Positions 43,625-53,013 are shown, counted from the stretch's first letter. The stretch is 64,000 nucleotides of DNA from Armatimonadota bacterium (GCA_020846535.1 JADLDR010000091.1:1-64000), one strand, 5' to 3'. Translations and numbers: made by a program. The notes: a model not told the origin generated them from the sequence alone.

Positions 43625-44695
43625 CTACTTCTTTGCCGAAAGCTGCTGCACCAGTTGCTTGACCTTTTCGGAGTCTTCCTTTTTGCAGATGAGGGTGGCG
43701 TCCTCGGTGTGGACGACCACCAGACCGGTTACGCCCACGCAGGCGACTAGGTGGTTGGGATCTTCGGCGATGATGATGTTGTCCGAGGATTCCAGGGAAT
43801 GGAGGTTGCCCAGGCTGTAGTTGCCGGTGTGGTCTGCGGGAAGGAGGCGCTCCAGGGCCAGCCAGCCGCCGACATCGTTCCACTTGTAGTTGGCCTCGAC
43901 CATGGCGATCCGTTCGGCTTTTTCCATGACGCCGTAGTCGATGGAGATTTTGGGAACCGCCTGGAACGCCTGGCGCAGCCGCCACTTCCAGGCAGGGTGC
44001 TGTCTGTTTTCCGCCAGGGGAACCAGATAAAAATAGTGTTCGGGCAGGTTGCGGCGAATCTCGTAGAGGATGGTGGCCGCTTTCCAGACGAAGATGCCGC
44101 TGTTCCAGAAATAGCGGCCCGATCCGAGGTAGTTTTCGGCGGTGGCCCGGTCAGGCTTCTCCTTAAAGCTGCGAAGCTCGAAGTGGCGCACCCCGTTGAG
44201 GACTTTCAGTTCCCGCCCGCTTTCCAAGTAGCCGAAGCCCTCCGCCGGGAAGGTCGGTTTGATGCCGAATGTGTAAAGGGTGGCGTCCTGGGCGGCGGCG
44301 GTGGCGGCGGAGATGATGGTCCGGTGGAAGTCCTCTTTCGGCTCGATGGTATGATCCGAAGGCATGACCACCGCGACCGCGCCCGGCCAGCGTTCCTCGA
44401 TGATGGCGCATCCCAGGGTGATCGCGGCGGCGGTCTCCCGGGGCATCGGCTCACCGATGATGTTCTCCTCCGGGATCTCGGGCGACTGCTCTTTCACCAG
44501 ATCGACGAAAGATTCGTTGGTGATCACCAGGATGCGCTCCGGGGGGATCAGCCCGTCCATGCGGTCTATCGTCAATTGCAGCATGGTGCGGTCTCCCACC
44601 AGCCGCAGGAACTGCTTCGGGCGCTCAGGGCGGCTCAAGGGCCAGAAGCGCGTGCCCGAACCGCCCGCCATAATTAAAGCCACCAGCGTTTGCAT
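43625..44695 (-). CDS. manC: Mannose-1-phosphate guanylyltransferase
   Basis: Cytoplasmic enzyme making GDP-mannose from GTP and mannose 1-phosphate (356 aa). It has the nucleotidyltransferase signature LIMAGGSGTRFWPLSRPERP with the downstream KQFL, the EPMPRETAAAI motif and VVMPSDHTI. FKEKPDRATAENYL is the sugar-phosphate-binding FxEKP segment, and NYKWNDVGGWLAL follows. It lacks the C-terminal isomerase domain of bifunctional enzymes. GGGAGGG precedes ATG 44695. It is the third gene of a minus-strand cluster after two glycosyltransferase genes, and would supply the donor for mannosylation by one or both. Confidence 0.92.
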   Translation of the reverse strand: MQTLVALIMAGGSGTRFWPLSRPERPKQFLRLVGDRTMLQLTIDRMDGLIPPERILVITNESFVDLVKEQSPEIPEENIIGEPMPRETAAAITLGCAIIEERWPGAVAVVMPSDHTIEPKEDFHRTIISAATAAAQDATLYTFGIKPTFPAEGFGYLESGRELKVLNGVRHFELRSFKEKPDRATAENYLGSGRYFWNSGIFVWKAATILYEIRRNLPEHYFYLVPLAENRQHPAWKWRLRQAFQAVPKISIDYGVMEKAERIAMVEANYKWNDVGGWLALERLLPADHTGNYSLGNLHSLESSDNIIIAEDPNHLVACVGVTGLVVVHTEDATLICKKEDSEKVKQLVQQLSAKK

Positions 44696-44720
44696 CGGAA
44701 CCCTCCCTTCATCTATCAGA

Positions 44721-45992
44721 TCAGAATGCCGCTGCCCCGGGCGACTGCACCGGGGAATAGGAATCTTCTGTAAACTCCGCGTAAATGTGGACAGGCTCCC
44801 CGTCCCGGACGGCGGCATCGGCCATGCGGTAGGCCGATTTGTACTGCTCTGCCACCACATCCCAACTGACCACTTTCATCAGGTAGCGGTAGAGGTTGCC
44901 TCCCAGAAGGAACCGCTGCCCCTCGTCGGTTGCCAGGCGCATAATGGCCCGCTTCAGGGTACGCTGGTCGGTGAAGAGCAGCCCTCCTTCGCTTTCCACC
45001 GTCTGGGAAGTCAACCCTTCGAGCGGGGCGGTCGTGACATAAGGCTTGTTGAGGGCGATCACCCGGGCCAGGGTGCCGGATTGCGTTTCGTCCAGAGAGG
45101 GCAGGACAATGAAATCGCAGATCGCCATCACCTTGTAGTAGATATCGCCCCTCGGGACGAACTGAAAGAAATGCGCCAGCCCCTTGCCGGACAGGAGCTT
45201 CACATCCGCCACGTATCGTTCGTAGTCGTCCTGGTGGTGAGGGTCTCGGATATCGCCCGCCGCGAGCAGATACCAGTCCTCCCCGATGGCCGCCTTGATC
45301 CGGCTCTGCATTTCCTCCCAAATGCCAGTCACGATATCCCACCGCTTGTTGTCCTGGATCCATCCCACCAGCCCCACCACACGCTTATCGACAAAGCGTT
45401 CCAGCCCCAGTTCACGCTTCAGGTCGGGAACCTGTTCGGGGGAGTAGCGGCGGTCCGGCCTGGCTCCGTGGGGTACGATCATGATATTTTTCGGCATGGC
45501 CCACCCTTTCGAACTGAACGTCCAGGCCAGCCGCCATCGCTGGTAGGACGCTTTGAAGAGTACTACTGTTGCCAGGGAGGTCATTTCGCGAATGAAATTT
45601 TCTTCCTCCTCGCGGAGCCTGCCGTGGACCGTATGCGGCTCGATCACGGCCGGGATGCCGCGCTCCTTGAGGCACCGGAGCAGTTGCAGAAAACCCGCGT
45701 TGTAATCCCCGAACCCCTCGGTGTCGATATAGTTATAGAGTCCGTATTCGTGCTGGATGTGTACGATATAGGGGTTGATTTCCACAATCCGCTCCGCCAC
45801 AGGCTCATACCAGCGCGGATTTTTCAAATCGATGATCGGATGCACATTCTCCCCTTCCCCATCGATATGGGAAAGGATATGCACCTGCCGTTCCGGCTCG
45901 TGCTTGCGGATAAATTCGACCGCCTCCTCCGTAAAAGTGCCGATCCCGCATTTCCGGGGAGGCCAACTGCTGATCATCACGATAGGCTGCAT
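44721..45992 (-). CDS. GT4-type glycosyltransferase
   Basis: 423-residue GT-B-fold glycosyltransferase, predicted cytoplasmic or membrane-associated. The N-terminal domain opens with IVMISSWPPRKCGIGTFTEE, the acceptor-side glycine-rich loop. The HIQHEYGLYN motif and GLVGWIQDNKRWDIV mark the start of the C-terminal nucleotide-sugar domain. The usual acidic donor motif is replaced by LPSLDETQSGTLARVIALNK, similar to E-x7-E. ATG 45992 is chosen because the conserved start follows directly; the ribosome site (AGAGAA) is weak. Its gene lies between manC and the larger fused glycosyltransferase, so a GDP-mannose donor is likely. Confidence 0.88.
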   Translation of the reverse strand: MQPIVMISSWPPRKCGIGTFTEEAVEFIRKHEPERQVHILSHIDGEGENVHPIIDLKNPRWYEPVAERIVEINPYIVHIQHEYGLYNYIDTEGFGDYNAGFLQLLRCLKERGIPAVIEPHTVHGRLREEEENFIREMTSLATVVLFKASYQRWRLAWTFSSKGWAMPKNIMIVPHGARPDRRYSPEQVPDLKRELGLERFVDKRVVGLVGWIQDNKRWDIVTGIWEEMQSRIKAAIGEDWYLLAAGDIRDPHHQDDYERYVADVKLLSGKGLAHFFQFVPRGDIYYKVMAICDFIVLPSLDETQSGTLARVIALNKPYVTTAPLEGLTSQTVESEGGLLFTDQRTLKRAIMRLATDEGQRFLLGGNLYRYLMKVVSWDVVAEQYKSAYRMADAAVRDGEPVHIYAEFTEDSYSPVQSPGAAAF

Positions 45993-46095
45993 AGGATTCT
46001 CTCGAAAAGTTTGATGAAATGCGAGCGAGGTTGAGTTCCACACCCAGAAAAAGATTAAAGCCTGTACTCTTTTGGTAAGGCTACAAAGCACCCAC

Positions 46096-46147
46096 AGTCT
46101 ACTCCTCCCGCCGAAGCCCGGAGGAGGGCTGGGGGGCGGTTGCCCCC
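46096..46147. repeat. Partial family C repeat
   Basis: CCGAAGCCCGGAGGAGGGCT followed by GGGGGGCGGTTGCC is the reverse complement of the GGCAACCGCCCCCCAGCCC core seen near 62980. It fills the gap between the two glycosyltransferase genes and overlaps the end of the upstream one. Confidence 0.55.
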
Positions 46148-46148
46148 G

Positions 46149-48467
46149 TCATCTCAACGCCAGACTCTTATGGGAGAAGGCGGACCATACTTCGTCGCGT
46201 TCCTCCTCGGAGGCGATCTCGATCATATTCAGAAGGGCCAGCAGGAAGCTCAGGGTGCTTTCCGCGCCTTCGTTCAGGTTGGGGCCGTCAGGGGTGAGGC
46301 CGTCGTAGCAGCCACCGGTAGCCGGGTCGTAGAGCGGTTTGCCAATATCGTTGTAGCCGAGAAACCACTCGAAGGCCATCTGCAATCGGACGAGGTACTC
46401 GGGATTTCCGGTGAAGCGATAGGCCGATTTCGCCAGCATCGCCAGGCCGCACGCATCGATGGGCTGCTGGTCGAAGTGAGCTTTATCCATTTTATCGCAG
46501 GCATGCCATCCATCGCACCCGACCAGAGACAGATGGCCGCCCCGCTGGCACCACTTGAAGAGGAAATCGGTGGCGATTTCCGCCACGCGGGGCACTTCCG
46601 GGTTGTTGACATGGTAGGTGGCTAGCCAGAGGGCGAGCGGGATCATCCCGTTATCATAGGTCATCTCGTGTTCGAACCAGAGCCAGTGGTCGTGATGGGC
46701 ATCCCGGTAGTGCTGAAGGATATGCTCCGTCAGGCGGCCCAAAATATCCCGGATATCCAGAGCGCCGGGATAGCGTTCGAGGTACTGGTGCAGGCCTAGA
46801 ACCGAATAGGCGGCCCCGCGCAGGTTCGTTTCCTTCAGGTGGGGCACGGCGCGGTCGAAGCACTCCTTCGCCAGAATGTGATGAGGGAAAGGCGCATGAT
46901 GGACCGCATAGCCCAAGCCCCACAGGGCGCGGCCCAATGTGTCCTCCGAGCCGACATCATCCAGATAGCGGCGGTCGATGGAGACGAAGTTGTGGAAAGA
47001 GCCGTCCTCCTTCTGACAGAAATGCGTAAAAGAGAGATAGCGGCCCAGGAGCCGCACAGACTCTTCACTGTGGTAGAGCTTGTTGTGCTTGGCGGAGACC
47101 ACGATAGCCCTGGCGTTGTCGTCCAGGCAGTAGCCGTGGTGGTAGTCGGGCACGGCGTATTTGGCGTGCTGGAGGAGGCCGAAGTTATCGCTCAGGGCCG
47201 CCAGGTGGCTCAGCTTCGGATCGGGGAGGGTTGAGGTCGAAAGCGCCGTCTGGGAGCGGTAGGACAGGATGACAGGCATCGTCCTCTTCTCCTCCAGAAC
47301 CTCCTCGAAGAGATCGAGATAAAGGTGGCCGACCTGCTTCCACACCATATCCAGGCCGTAGCGGTAAGCCCGTTCGCGCATTGCCAGCATCTCTTCGGGA
47401 TTGTCCAGAAGACACAGGATGCTTTTGCTGAGGGCCTCGGCGTTTTTGAAAGGGACGAGCATTCCCCGTCCGTCCGCAAGAACCTCTTCGGCGTACCAGT
47501 AAGGGGTGGAAATGACGGCTTTCCCGGCCCCGACCGCATAGGCCAGGGTGCCGCTTGTCATCTGTTCCCGGCTCAGATAGGGAGTCACATAGATATCGGC
47601 GGCGCACAGGTATTCGCAGAGTTCCTTCAGAGAGACAAAGCGATTCTCGAAGAGGACATTGCTTTCCAGCCCGAGGTCGCTCACGATCCGCTTGAGGGAA
47701 TCCCGGTAGGTTTCACCGTATTGCCGGACGATTTCCGGATGGGTGGCTCCGAGGATGACGTAAACGGCGTCCGGGTAGCAATCCGCCACCTCCGACATGG
47801 CATGGACCGTGTATTCGATACCTTTGTTCGGGCTGAGAAGGCCGAAGGTCAGAATGACCGTTTTGCCGAACAGCCCGAAACGCTCTTTATAGCCTTCGGG
47901 GTCGCCGAAAGGCAGTTCAGGAATTCCGTGTGGAATGTAGACAACTTTATGTTCGGGGACGCCGTGCGTGCGAAGCATTTCCTCGGCCTTCTGGTTCATC
48001 ACCACAACGCGGTGGCTGTGCTGGCATACCTGCCGCAGCACACGCCCTTCCACGATCCGGCTCTCCGAACGGGCGTCGTTTTCGAGAACGGTATGCAGGG
48101 TGGTCACCACCGGCATTTTCAAGCGTTTGACGAGGGACAGAACATATTCACCGGCATCGCCTCCGAAGATTCCGAATTCATGCTGGAGGCATACCAGGGA
48201 TACCTGACTGTGGTTGAGAAAATCCGCTGCCCGTTTGTAATCGGCTAAATCCTTCTGATGGATTTCGAATTTGACTTCTTCGGGATAGCTATATTCTTTG
48301 CCCTCATTGGTGAGGGCGATGTTGATAAGTTCATCCGTACCTTTGAATTGGGCCTTGGCAGTCCGGCACAGATCGGCGGTGAACGTGGCGATTCCGCACT
48401 GCCTGGGAGGATAGGTGCCGATAAACGCATACCTTTCCGGCCCTCTCCCGTGTCCGTTGCCATTCAT
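46149..48467 (-). CDS. Bifunctional-looking protein: GT4 glycosyltransferase plus six-hairpin (alpha/alpha-barrel) domain
   Basis: 772 residues. Residues 1-400 form a GT4 glycosyltransferase: FIGTYPPRQCGIATFTADLC, LQHEFGIFGG, VIYIPHG-like VVYIPHGIPELP, FGLLSPNKGIEYTVHAMSE and the donor segment SREQMTSGTLAYAVGAGKAV. Residues 430-770 are helical with conserved aromatics and acids (YHHGYCLDDNARAIV, DTLGRALWGLGYAV, FEHEMTYDNGMIPLALWLAT). They match the six-hairpin fold of glycoside hydrolases and phosphorylases. The two halves may build and trim, or sense, a mannan-like glycan. GGAGGG precedes ATG 48467. It is the first gene of a three-gene minus-strand cluster with manC. Which activity the C-terminal domain has cannot be read from sequence. 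Confidence 0.85.
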   Translation of the reverse strand: MNGNGHGRGPERYAFIGTYPPRQCGIATFTADLCRTAKAQFKGTDELINIALTNEGKEYSYPEEVKFEIHQKDLADYKRAADFLNHSQVSLVCLQHEFGIFGGDAGEYVLSLVKRLKMPVVTTLHTVLENDARSESRIVEGRVLRQVCQHSHRVVVMNQKAEEMLRTHGVPEHKVVYIPHGIPELPFGDPEGYKERFGLFGKTVILTFGLLSPNKGIEYTVHAMSEVADCYPDAVYVILGATHPEIVRQYGETYRDSLKRIVSDLGLESNVLFENRFVSLKELCEYLCAADIYVTPYLSREQMTSGTLAYAVGAGKAVISTPYWYAEEVLADGRGMLVPFKNAEALSKSILCLLDNPEEMLAMRERAYRYGLDMVWKQVGHLYLDLFEEVLEEKRTMPVILSYRSQTALSTSTLPDPKLSHLAALSDNFGLLQHAKYAVPDYHHGYCLDDNARAIVVSAKHNKLYHSEESVRLLGRYLSFTHFCQKEDGSFHNFVSIDRRYLDDVGSEDTLGRALWGLGYAVHHAPFPHHILAKECFDRAVPHLKETNLRGAAYSVLGLHQYLERYPGALDIRDILGRLTEHILQHYRDAHHDHWLWFEHEMTYDNGMIPLALWLATYHVNNPEVPRVAEIATDFLFKWCQRGGHLSLVGCDGWHACDKMDKAHFDQQPIDACGLAMLAKSAYRFTGNPEYLVRLQMAFEWFLGYNDIGKPLYDPATGGCYDGLTPDGPNLNEGAESTLSFLLALLNMIEIASEEERDEVWSAFSHKSLALR

Positions 48468-48885
48468 GATCCGCTTTCCCTCCTCTCTATGTCAAGATTG
48501 CTTCCCTTCCATCCCACGGCGAAGACCGCACGGCTTTCACAGTATTTATTACAGCAAAATTACTCGTATATTAATCTGAAAAAGCCTCCGCTCAGGCTCG
48601 TATATCCGATAACCGAAGTAGCCTCAGCAGGGAATTTCCATGTGGCAGTAAAAGCGAGGCAAGCTATAATATAATTACATGGTCGGAGCCAAAAAAGTTC
48701 CCCACTAGCGAGGAGGCTCAAGATCGTACAGAGAGATTTTAAGCGGCAATAAAGAGGATTTAGCGGTTTGTCAAAGCCGGGCGGAGCTTTTTGAAGACTT
48801 TAAATGTAACTTTTACATCTTAAAAATTACATTTAGCTCTTTGGTGTGGCACCAAAAGAATGCTTGTAAGACGGGGCATGACGTG
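48468..48885. other. A+T-rich intergenic region upstream of the glycosyltransferase cluster
   Basis: No gene is seen. The base composition drops clearly toward A+T compared with neighbouring genes. TAAATGTAA (48801-48809) and TTACATTTA (48827-48835) form a 9-bp inverted repeat with a 17-base spacer, a shape typical of a dimeric-regulator site. A promoter for the minus-strand cluster must lie here or in the last 150 bp before 48467, but I could not single one out. Confidence 0.5.
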
Positions 48886-49190
48886 CAGGGGCGAACCTTG
48901 CGTTCGCCCCATAGCGATCCAGATAAGGGGAAAGATCCTCCGCTCCTGGGGGAGGGGGGACCGCTCTCCCCTGGCCCCTCTCCCCGAAACCCAAGGGATG
49001 CGCCGGAGCGCCTCCGGGGAGAGGGGGACAGAGGGTGCGGCACTTGACCCCCCCATCTCCTCCCCCTGCCCGTTTCGGGAAGGGGGCGGGGGGGTTAGGT
49101 AACCGTCTATCAAAGGCCCGCACCCCGCCCCGGCGGGACAGTCACCCTGATCTGGATCGCGATGGGGCGAACCAATGGTTCGCCCCTGCA
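48886..49190. repeat. Long composite intergenic repeat, full copy
   Basis: Opens with GGGGCGAACCTTGCGTTCGC and closes with GGGGCGAACCAATGGTTCGC, both hairpins. The interior matches the 8722-9015 copy almost base for base, including CTCTCCCCGAAACCCAAGGG and CCCGCCCCGGCGGGACAGTC. The end hairpins differ in their inner bases between copies but keep pairing, so the structure is conserved rather than the sequence. Confidence 0.85.
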
Positions 49191-49198
49191 GGAAACAA

Positions 49199-50338
49199 TT
49201 ACTTCAAGTTCGGGTCGGTCACCCGCTGGACGTTTACCGCGTCTTTGTGCTTGGAACCGGCCTGAAGCTCTGCGATCAGGGTATCGTATTCTTTGCGGTC
49301 TACCGGCAGGCTGACTTCCTGACCGCGGTGTGAGGAGAGGATCAGGCCGTTGATCAGTTCGACAGCGTTGATCCCCGCATCCCCGGGGGCGAGCAGCGGC
49401 TCGTCATAGAGGATGGAGCGGGCGAAGTTGGCGGTAATGGCCCCGTGGCCGGTGGGCCTGCCCTCCAGTTCGACCGAGACAGCTTCCGAGGCGGGGCCGG
49501 ACCAGACATCGGTGGAGGTTTCCGTGAATTCGCGGATCGGGTTTTTCAGCTCCCAGAGCGAAAGCTCGCCGTTGGTGATGATGATCTTGCCGCGGTCGCC
49601 GCAGATTTCCATCACATCGCGTCCCGGGGCTTCGTCGGTGCTGGCGTAGAGGTAGCCGTGCCCTCCGTTCGGGTATTCCAGCAGGGCGCGGCACTCGTCT
49701 TCCACCTCGATCTTATGCAGGCGGGCACGGCTCTTGGCATATATCGTGCCGGGCAATCCGCCCAGATAGGTGAAGATATCGAAGGCGTGAGGGGCCTGGT
49801 TGATGAGGACGCCTCCACCCTCTCCGGCCCAGGTCGCCCGCCAGGTCCCAGAATCGTAATACGCCTGGGTTCTATACCACCCCATAATCAGGCTGGTGCG
49901 GTAAATCTCTCCGAGCCTGCCCTGGTCGATGAATTCCTTTGCGGCGATGGTGACCGGCAGGCTCCGCATCTGGAACATGACCCCGAACTTTTTGCCAGAT
50001 TTGCGAGCCGCCGCGATCATGGCGTCCGCCGTCGATACGGTAACGGCGATGGGCTTTTCGGAGAGAACATGCAGCCCCTGCTCGAAAGCGGCCATGGCTA
50101 TCGGCGGGTGGAAGTAGTGGGGCGTGGCGATCAGTACCATATCGACCAGGCCGCTGTCCAGCAGTTCCTCATATTGAATGAAGCCGGGCACATTGTATTT
50201 TTCCGATATGGATTTGCAGACTCCCGGGTCGATATCGCAGACGGCTGTGAGTTCCACCTCTTCGAGCGTCGGGATGATCTCGCAGTGCCCCTGCCCCATC
50301 CCACCTGTTCCGACGACACCGCAACGAACTTTATTCAT
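49199..50338 (-). CDS. Gfo/Idh/MocA-family NAD(P)-dependent oxidoreductase
   Basis: 379-residue cytoplasmic oxidoreductase, probably acting on a sugar or inositol derivative. The N-terminal Rossmann motif is CGVVGTGGMGQGH, LIATPHYFHPPIAMAAFEQG follows, and LSEKPIAVT supplies the EKP motif with the catalytic lysine. NQAPHAFDIFTYLGG carries the conserved histidine region of the C-terminal substrate domain. GGGGAGG precedes ATG 50338; a longer frame to 50410 lacks a ribosome site. The stop codon abuts the long repeat. Neighbouring genes give no clear pathway. Confidence 0.9.
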   Translation of the reverse strand: MNKVRCGVVGTGGMGQGHCEIIPTLEEVELTAVCDIDPGVCKSISEKYNVPGFIQYEELLDSGLVDMVLIATPHYFHPPIAMAAFEQGLHVLSEKPIAVTVSTADAMIAAARKSGKKFGVMFQMRSLPVTIAAKEFIDQGRLGEIYRTSLIMGWYRTQAYYDSGTWRATWAGEGGGVLINQAPHAFDIFTYLGGLPGTIYAKSRARLHKIEVEDECRALLEYPNGGHGYLYASTDEAPGRDVMEICGDRGKIIITNGELSLWELKNPIREFTETSTDVWSGPASEAVSVELEGRPTGHGAITANFARSILYDEPLLAPGDAGINAVELINGLILSSHRGQEVSLPVDRKEYDTLIAELQAGSKHKDAVNVQRVTDPNLK

Positions 50339-50446
50339 TCTTTTCCTCCCCAAAATATCGACCGGCGCTCCCTGTCCGGCCTTCGCGGTTTTGAAAATGC
50401 CTTTCGTCATAGAGAAAAGTTTTCCTGCAAGGCCGTCTCCGAAAGC

Positions 50447-50470
50447 AAAAAGCCGCTGCTGGCAGCGGCC
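50447..50470 (-). terminator. Rho-independent terminator of the ankyrin gene
   Basis: On the minus strand GCCGCTG-CCAG-CAGCGGC forms a perfect 7-bp stem followed by TTTTT, about 35 bp past the ankyrin stop codon. Confidence 0.85.
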
Positions 50471-50506
50471 TGATCTGTTGGCGGTTCAAACAATCATCCA
50501 CAAACT

Positions 50507-51478
50507 TTATTCGCTTGCGCCTGCCTTTTGAAGCAATTCGATGACGGAGGGATGGCTCTTTTCGATGGCATGCATCAGGGCGGTTCTGCCTGTATTGTCT
50601 TTGAGCGCCACATCCGCGCCGCTCTCCAGGCAGGCTCGCACGACCGGAGTGAGGCCCTTCCGGGCGGCAACCATGAGAATGGTCATGCCTTCCTTATCTC
50701 GCATATTCACATTCGCGCCTTTCGCCAGGAGAACGCGCACGCTGTCCAGGTAGCCCCGTTCAGCGGCCCCTCGGAGGGCCGTCCAGCCACGCAGGTCCAC
50801 CGCGTCGGCGTCGGAGCCGTGATCGAGAAGCACCTGTACCACAGGAGCGTTTTCCATCTCACTGGCGGCCATGATCAGGGCGGTGCGGCCAAGCCGGGCC
50901 TCCCGAAGGCCGCAGTTCGCCCCTTTTTCGAGCAACATGTGGACAATTTCAGCATATCCCGTATCGGAGATATACATGAGAGCCGTCCAGCCGTAGCGGT
51001 CGGTGATATCGATATCCGCGCCTTTTGCCAACAGCAACCTTACTGCCCTGGGATACCCCATCATCCCGGCCCACATCAGGGCCGTAGCGCCTTCCTTGTT
51101 CTGGGCGTTCAGGTCCGCCCCTTTGTCGGTCAGGAGAGCGATCATCTCGACGCTCCCTCCCACCGCCGCTTTGATGAGCGCGGTTTCGCCCAGCCGGTCG
51201 CGGGCATTGACTTTAGCCTTGCGGGCCAGCAGAAGGCGGGCTGTCGGGATATTGCCCCTGGCCGCGGCCAGCATCAGAGGAGTCAGCCCTTCGGCGTCCT
51301 GGACATTGGGGTTGGCTCCTCGCGCCAATGATTTCCGAAGGGCCGGAATATCATTGTTCTGGATGGCGGCGAAGAGCGATAGGCCGGAAGGAGCGGGGCC
51401 CGGTTTCTGGGCTGCCTGAAACGAAAGAGAGGTCATCGAAAGAAGCAAGGCGGACAGGAGCAAGCGTTTCGGATGCAT
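50507..51478 (-). CDS. Secreted ankyrin-repeat protein
   Basis: 323 residues with signal peptide KRLLLSALLLSMTSLSFQAA and nine consecutive ankyrin repeats of about 33 residues filling the rest of the protein. Examples are GLTPLMLAAARGNIPTARLL, GETALIKAAVGGSVEMIALL and GWTALMYISDTGYAEIVHML. No enzymatic domain is attached. It should act as a periplasmic or extracellular protein-binding scaffold; the partner is unknown. GGAGG lies upstream of ATG 51478, and an efficient terminator follows, so it is monocistronic. Confidence 0.9.
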   Translation of the reverse strand: MHPKRLLLSALLLSMTSLSFQAAQKPGPAPSGLSLFAAIQNNDIPALRKSLARGANPNVQDAEGLTPLMLAAARGNIPTARLLLARKAKVNARDRLGETALIKAAVGGSVEMIALLTDKGADLNAQNKEGATALMWAGMMGYPRAVRLLLAKGADIDITDRYGWTALMYISDTGYAEIVHMLLEKGANCGLREARLGRTALIMAASEMENAPVVQVLLDHGSDADAVDLRGWTALRGAAERGYLDSVRVLLAKGANVNMRDKEGMTILMVAARKGLTPVVRACLESGADVALKDNTGRTALMHAIEKSHPSVIELLQKAGASE

Positions 51479-51637
51479 ACGGCGAACCTCCACAAAGCGC
51501 GGCATACGCATGTCAAGCGGGGAATTTTCAAGATGCTCTGCTGATGGTTAGACGCGGAGCCTGCCCGGAAGGTTACCCACTTCCGGGCAAGCATACAATT
51601 ATTCTATCGGCTTTTTCAGGCGTTTTCTTCAGCCCCT

Positions 51638-52789
51638 TCAGTGGGCTGCCGGGGCGATCAGGACGCCGATGCCGTAGGCAGCCACCGCTTCGATTATACC
51701 CACCACCGTCATTTCCGTTCCGCTGGCAAGCCAACTCCGGTTGGTGACCAGGCACTTGGCCGCCCCGACCGCAAAATGCGCCACCAAGCTGATAATTCCC
51801 GATCCAATGATGGCAGGAACGCCCTGGGTGAAGAAAAAGGGGATCAATGGGATGCCCGCTCCCAGAGCGGTTGACGTGGTGGACGAAAGAAGCGCGATCC
51901 AGGGGTTGGGCAGGAGTTCCGAGGACAGCCCCAGTTCCTCATGGGCCATCGTGCGGAGGAACTGGTTGGGGCGGCTGGCGATACGGGCCGCCAGGTCACG
52001 GGACTCCTGCTCCGAGAATCCCTGCAACTGGTAGATGAGGGCCAGCTCTTCCCGCTCGTGCTCCGGGTCGAGTTCGATTTCCTGCCTTTCCCGCTCCAGC
52101 TCCGCCTCGAAGACTTCGCGCTCCGATTTGGCGGCAAGGTAGGCCCCGGATCCCATCGAAAGGGCGCTGGCGATCATCCCCGCCAGGCCGGAGACCAGGA
52201 CGAGGTGGCCTCCCCCGGTGGCCCCGGCCACCCCGGAGACGATCCCGAAGACCGCCCCTAGCCCATCGTTGGCCCCGTAAATGGCGTCCCCAATCCAGCT
52301 GCCGCTCGATACATGCCACCGTTCACGCCGCAGGATCGACTCCAGGCGGCTGTGCGGGCTGTGGCCCGCAGGCGGGTTCCCGGCCATCACGTGCAGCCGT
52401 TCGGCATGCTCTCTTTCCTCCGGGATGATCCGCTCCAGAAGTTCGTTGATAGAGGGATCGTCAAGTTGGCGCAACTGGCTGCCGTAATTCAAAACATGCC
52501 CCTGCTCCTCCTTTTCGATGCGCCGGAGGACAGCCTCCTTGCCCAGCCATCTCACCAGCCGCGCGTTCCACCGTCTGGCCCGTCTCAGGGAGGCTTCCTC
52601 CACCGTACCACCCGCTTCCTCCACTTTCCGCCTCCAGAGGTCGGCGTGTTCTTCTTCCGCAAGGGACATCTGCTCCAGCAGCCTGCGCCGTTGGGCATCG
52701 CTCTCGCTCCGGGCCAAAGCGCGGTACATATCGGCGGCCAGCAGCTCGTTGCGCCAGTTCTCGCGAAGCGCCTTCAGCGTTTTGTCCAT
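51638..52789 (-). CDS. MbfA-like membrane ferritin: rubrerythrin-type domain fused to VIT1/CCC1 iron transporter
   Basis: 383 residues. Residues 1-140 form a ferritin-like four-helix domain with di-iron ligands in LAEEEHADLW, EKEEQGH and PEEREHAERLH. Residues 160-383 form a VIT1 membrane domain with five predicted helices, beginning SSGSWIGDAIYGANDGLGAV, the metal-transport signature. The soluble loop contains acidic ELERERQEIELDPEHEREEL. Members of this fused family (MbfA) export iron and protect against peroxide. A sigma70-type promoter lies 30-60 bp upstream, and GGAGG is 12 bases before the ATG. No Fur or Irr site was recognised. Confidence 0.9.
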   Translation of the reverse strand: MDKTLKALRENWRNELLAADMYRALARSESDAQRRRLLEQMSLAEEEHADLWRRKVEEAGGTVEEASLRRARRWNARLVRWLGKEAVLRRIEKEEQGHVLNYGSQLRQLDDPSINELLERIIPEEREHAERLHVMAGNPPAGHSPHSRLESILRRERWHVSSGSWIGDAIYGANDGLGAVFGIVSGVAGATGGGHLVLVSGLAGMIASALSMGSGAYLAAKSEREVFEAELERERQEIELDPEHEREELALIYQLQGFSEQESRDLAARIASRPNQFLRTMAHEELGLSSELLPNPWIALLSSTTSTALGAGIPLIPFFFTQGVPAIIGSGIISLVAHFAVGAAKCLVTNRSWLASGTEMTVVGIIEAVAAYGIGVLIAPAAH

Positions 52790-52822
52790 AAAAAGAGATA
52801 GCCTCCGTTGTTTTGACGACCC

Positions 52823-52852
52823 ATTTTAGACTGTGAGGAGTACGAAAGTCAA
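52823..52852 (-). promoter_or_regulatory. Promoter of the MbfA-like gene
   Basis: On the minus strand TTGACT (52847-52852) and TAAAAT (52823-52828) are separated by 18 bp. The start point would be about 25 bp before the GGAGG ribosome site. Confidence 0.7.
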
Positions 52853-52915
52853 GTTATGGTCAACGGCTAAGGCGTATTCCATCCATGAAACGAAAACCAC
52901 GTGAGGCATGAAATC

Positions 52916-53013
52916 AAGGGGCAGGTTCTTTTGCCCTCAGCCCATAGCGGCGAATGATCTGTTCGCTCGCGCAAGAGGGCAGATTACAGGGCGATCACAA
53001 GGATCGCCCCTAC
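52916..53013. repeat. Short palindrome-bounded repeat (GGGGC...GCCCC type)
   Basis: GGGGCAGGTTCTTTTGCCC on the left and GGGCGATCACAAGGATCGCC followed by CCTACGGG on the right enclose about 60 bases. The end hairpins resemble those bounding the long repeat and the MITE at 57226-57335. The right hairpin runs into the 3' end of the M48 peptidase gene. Confidence 0.6.
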
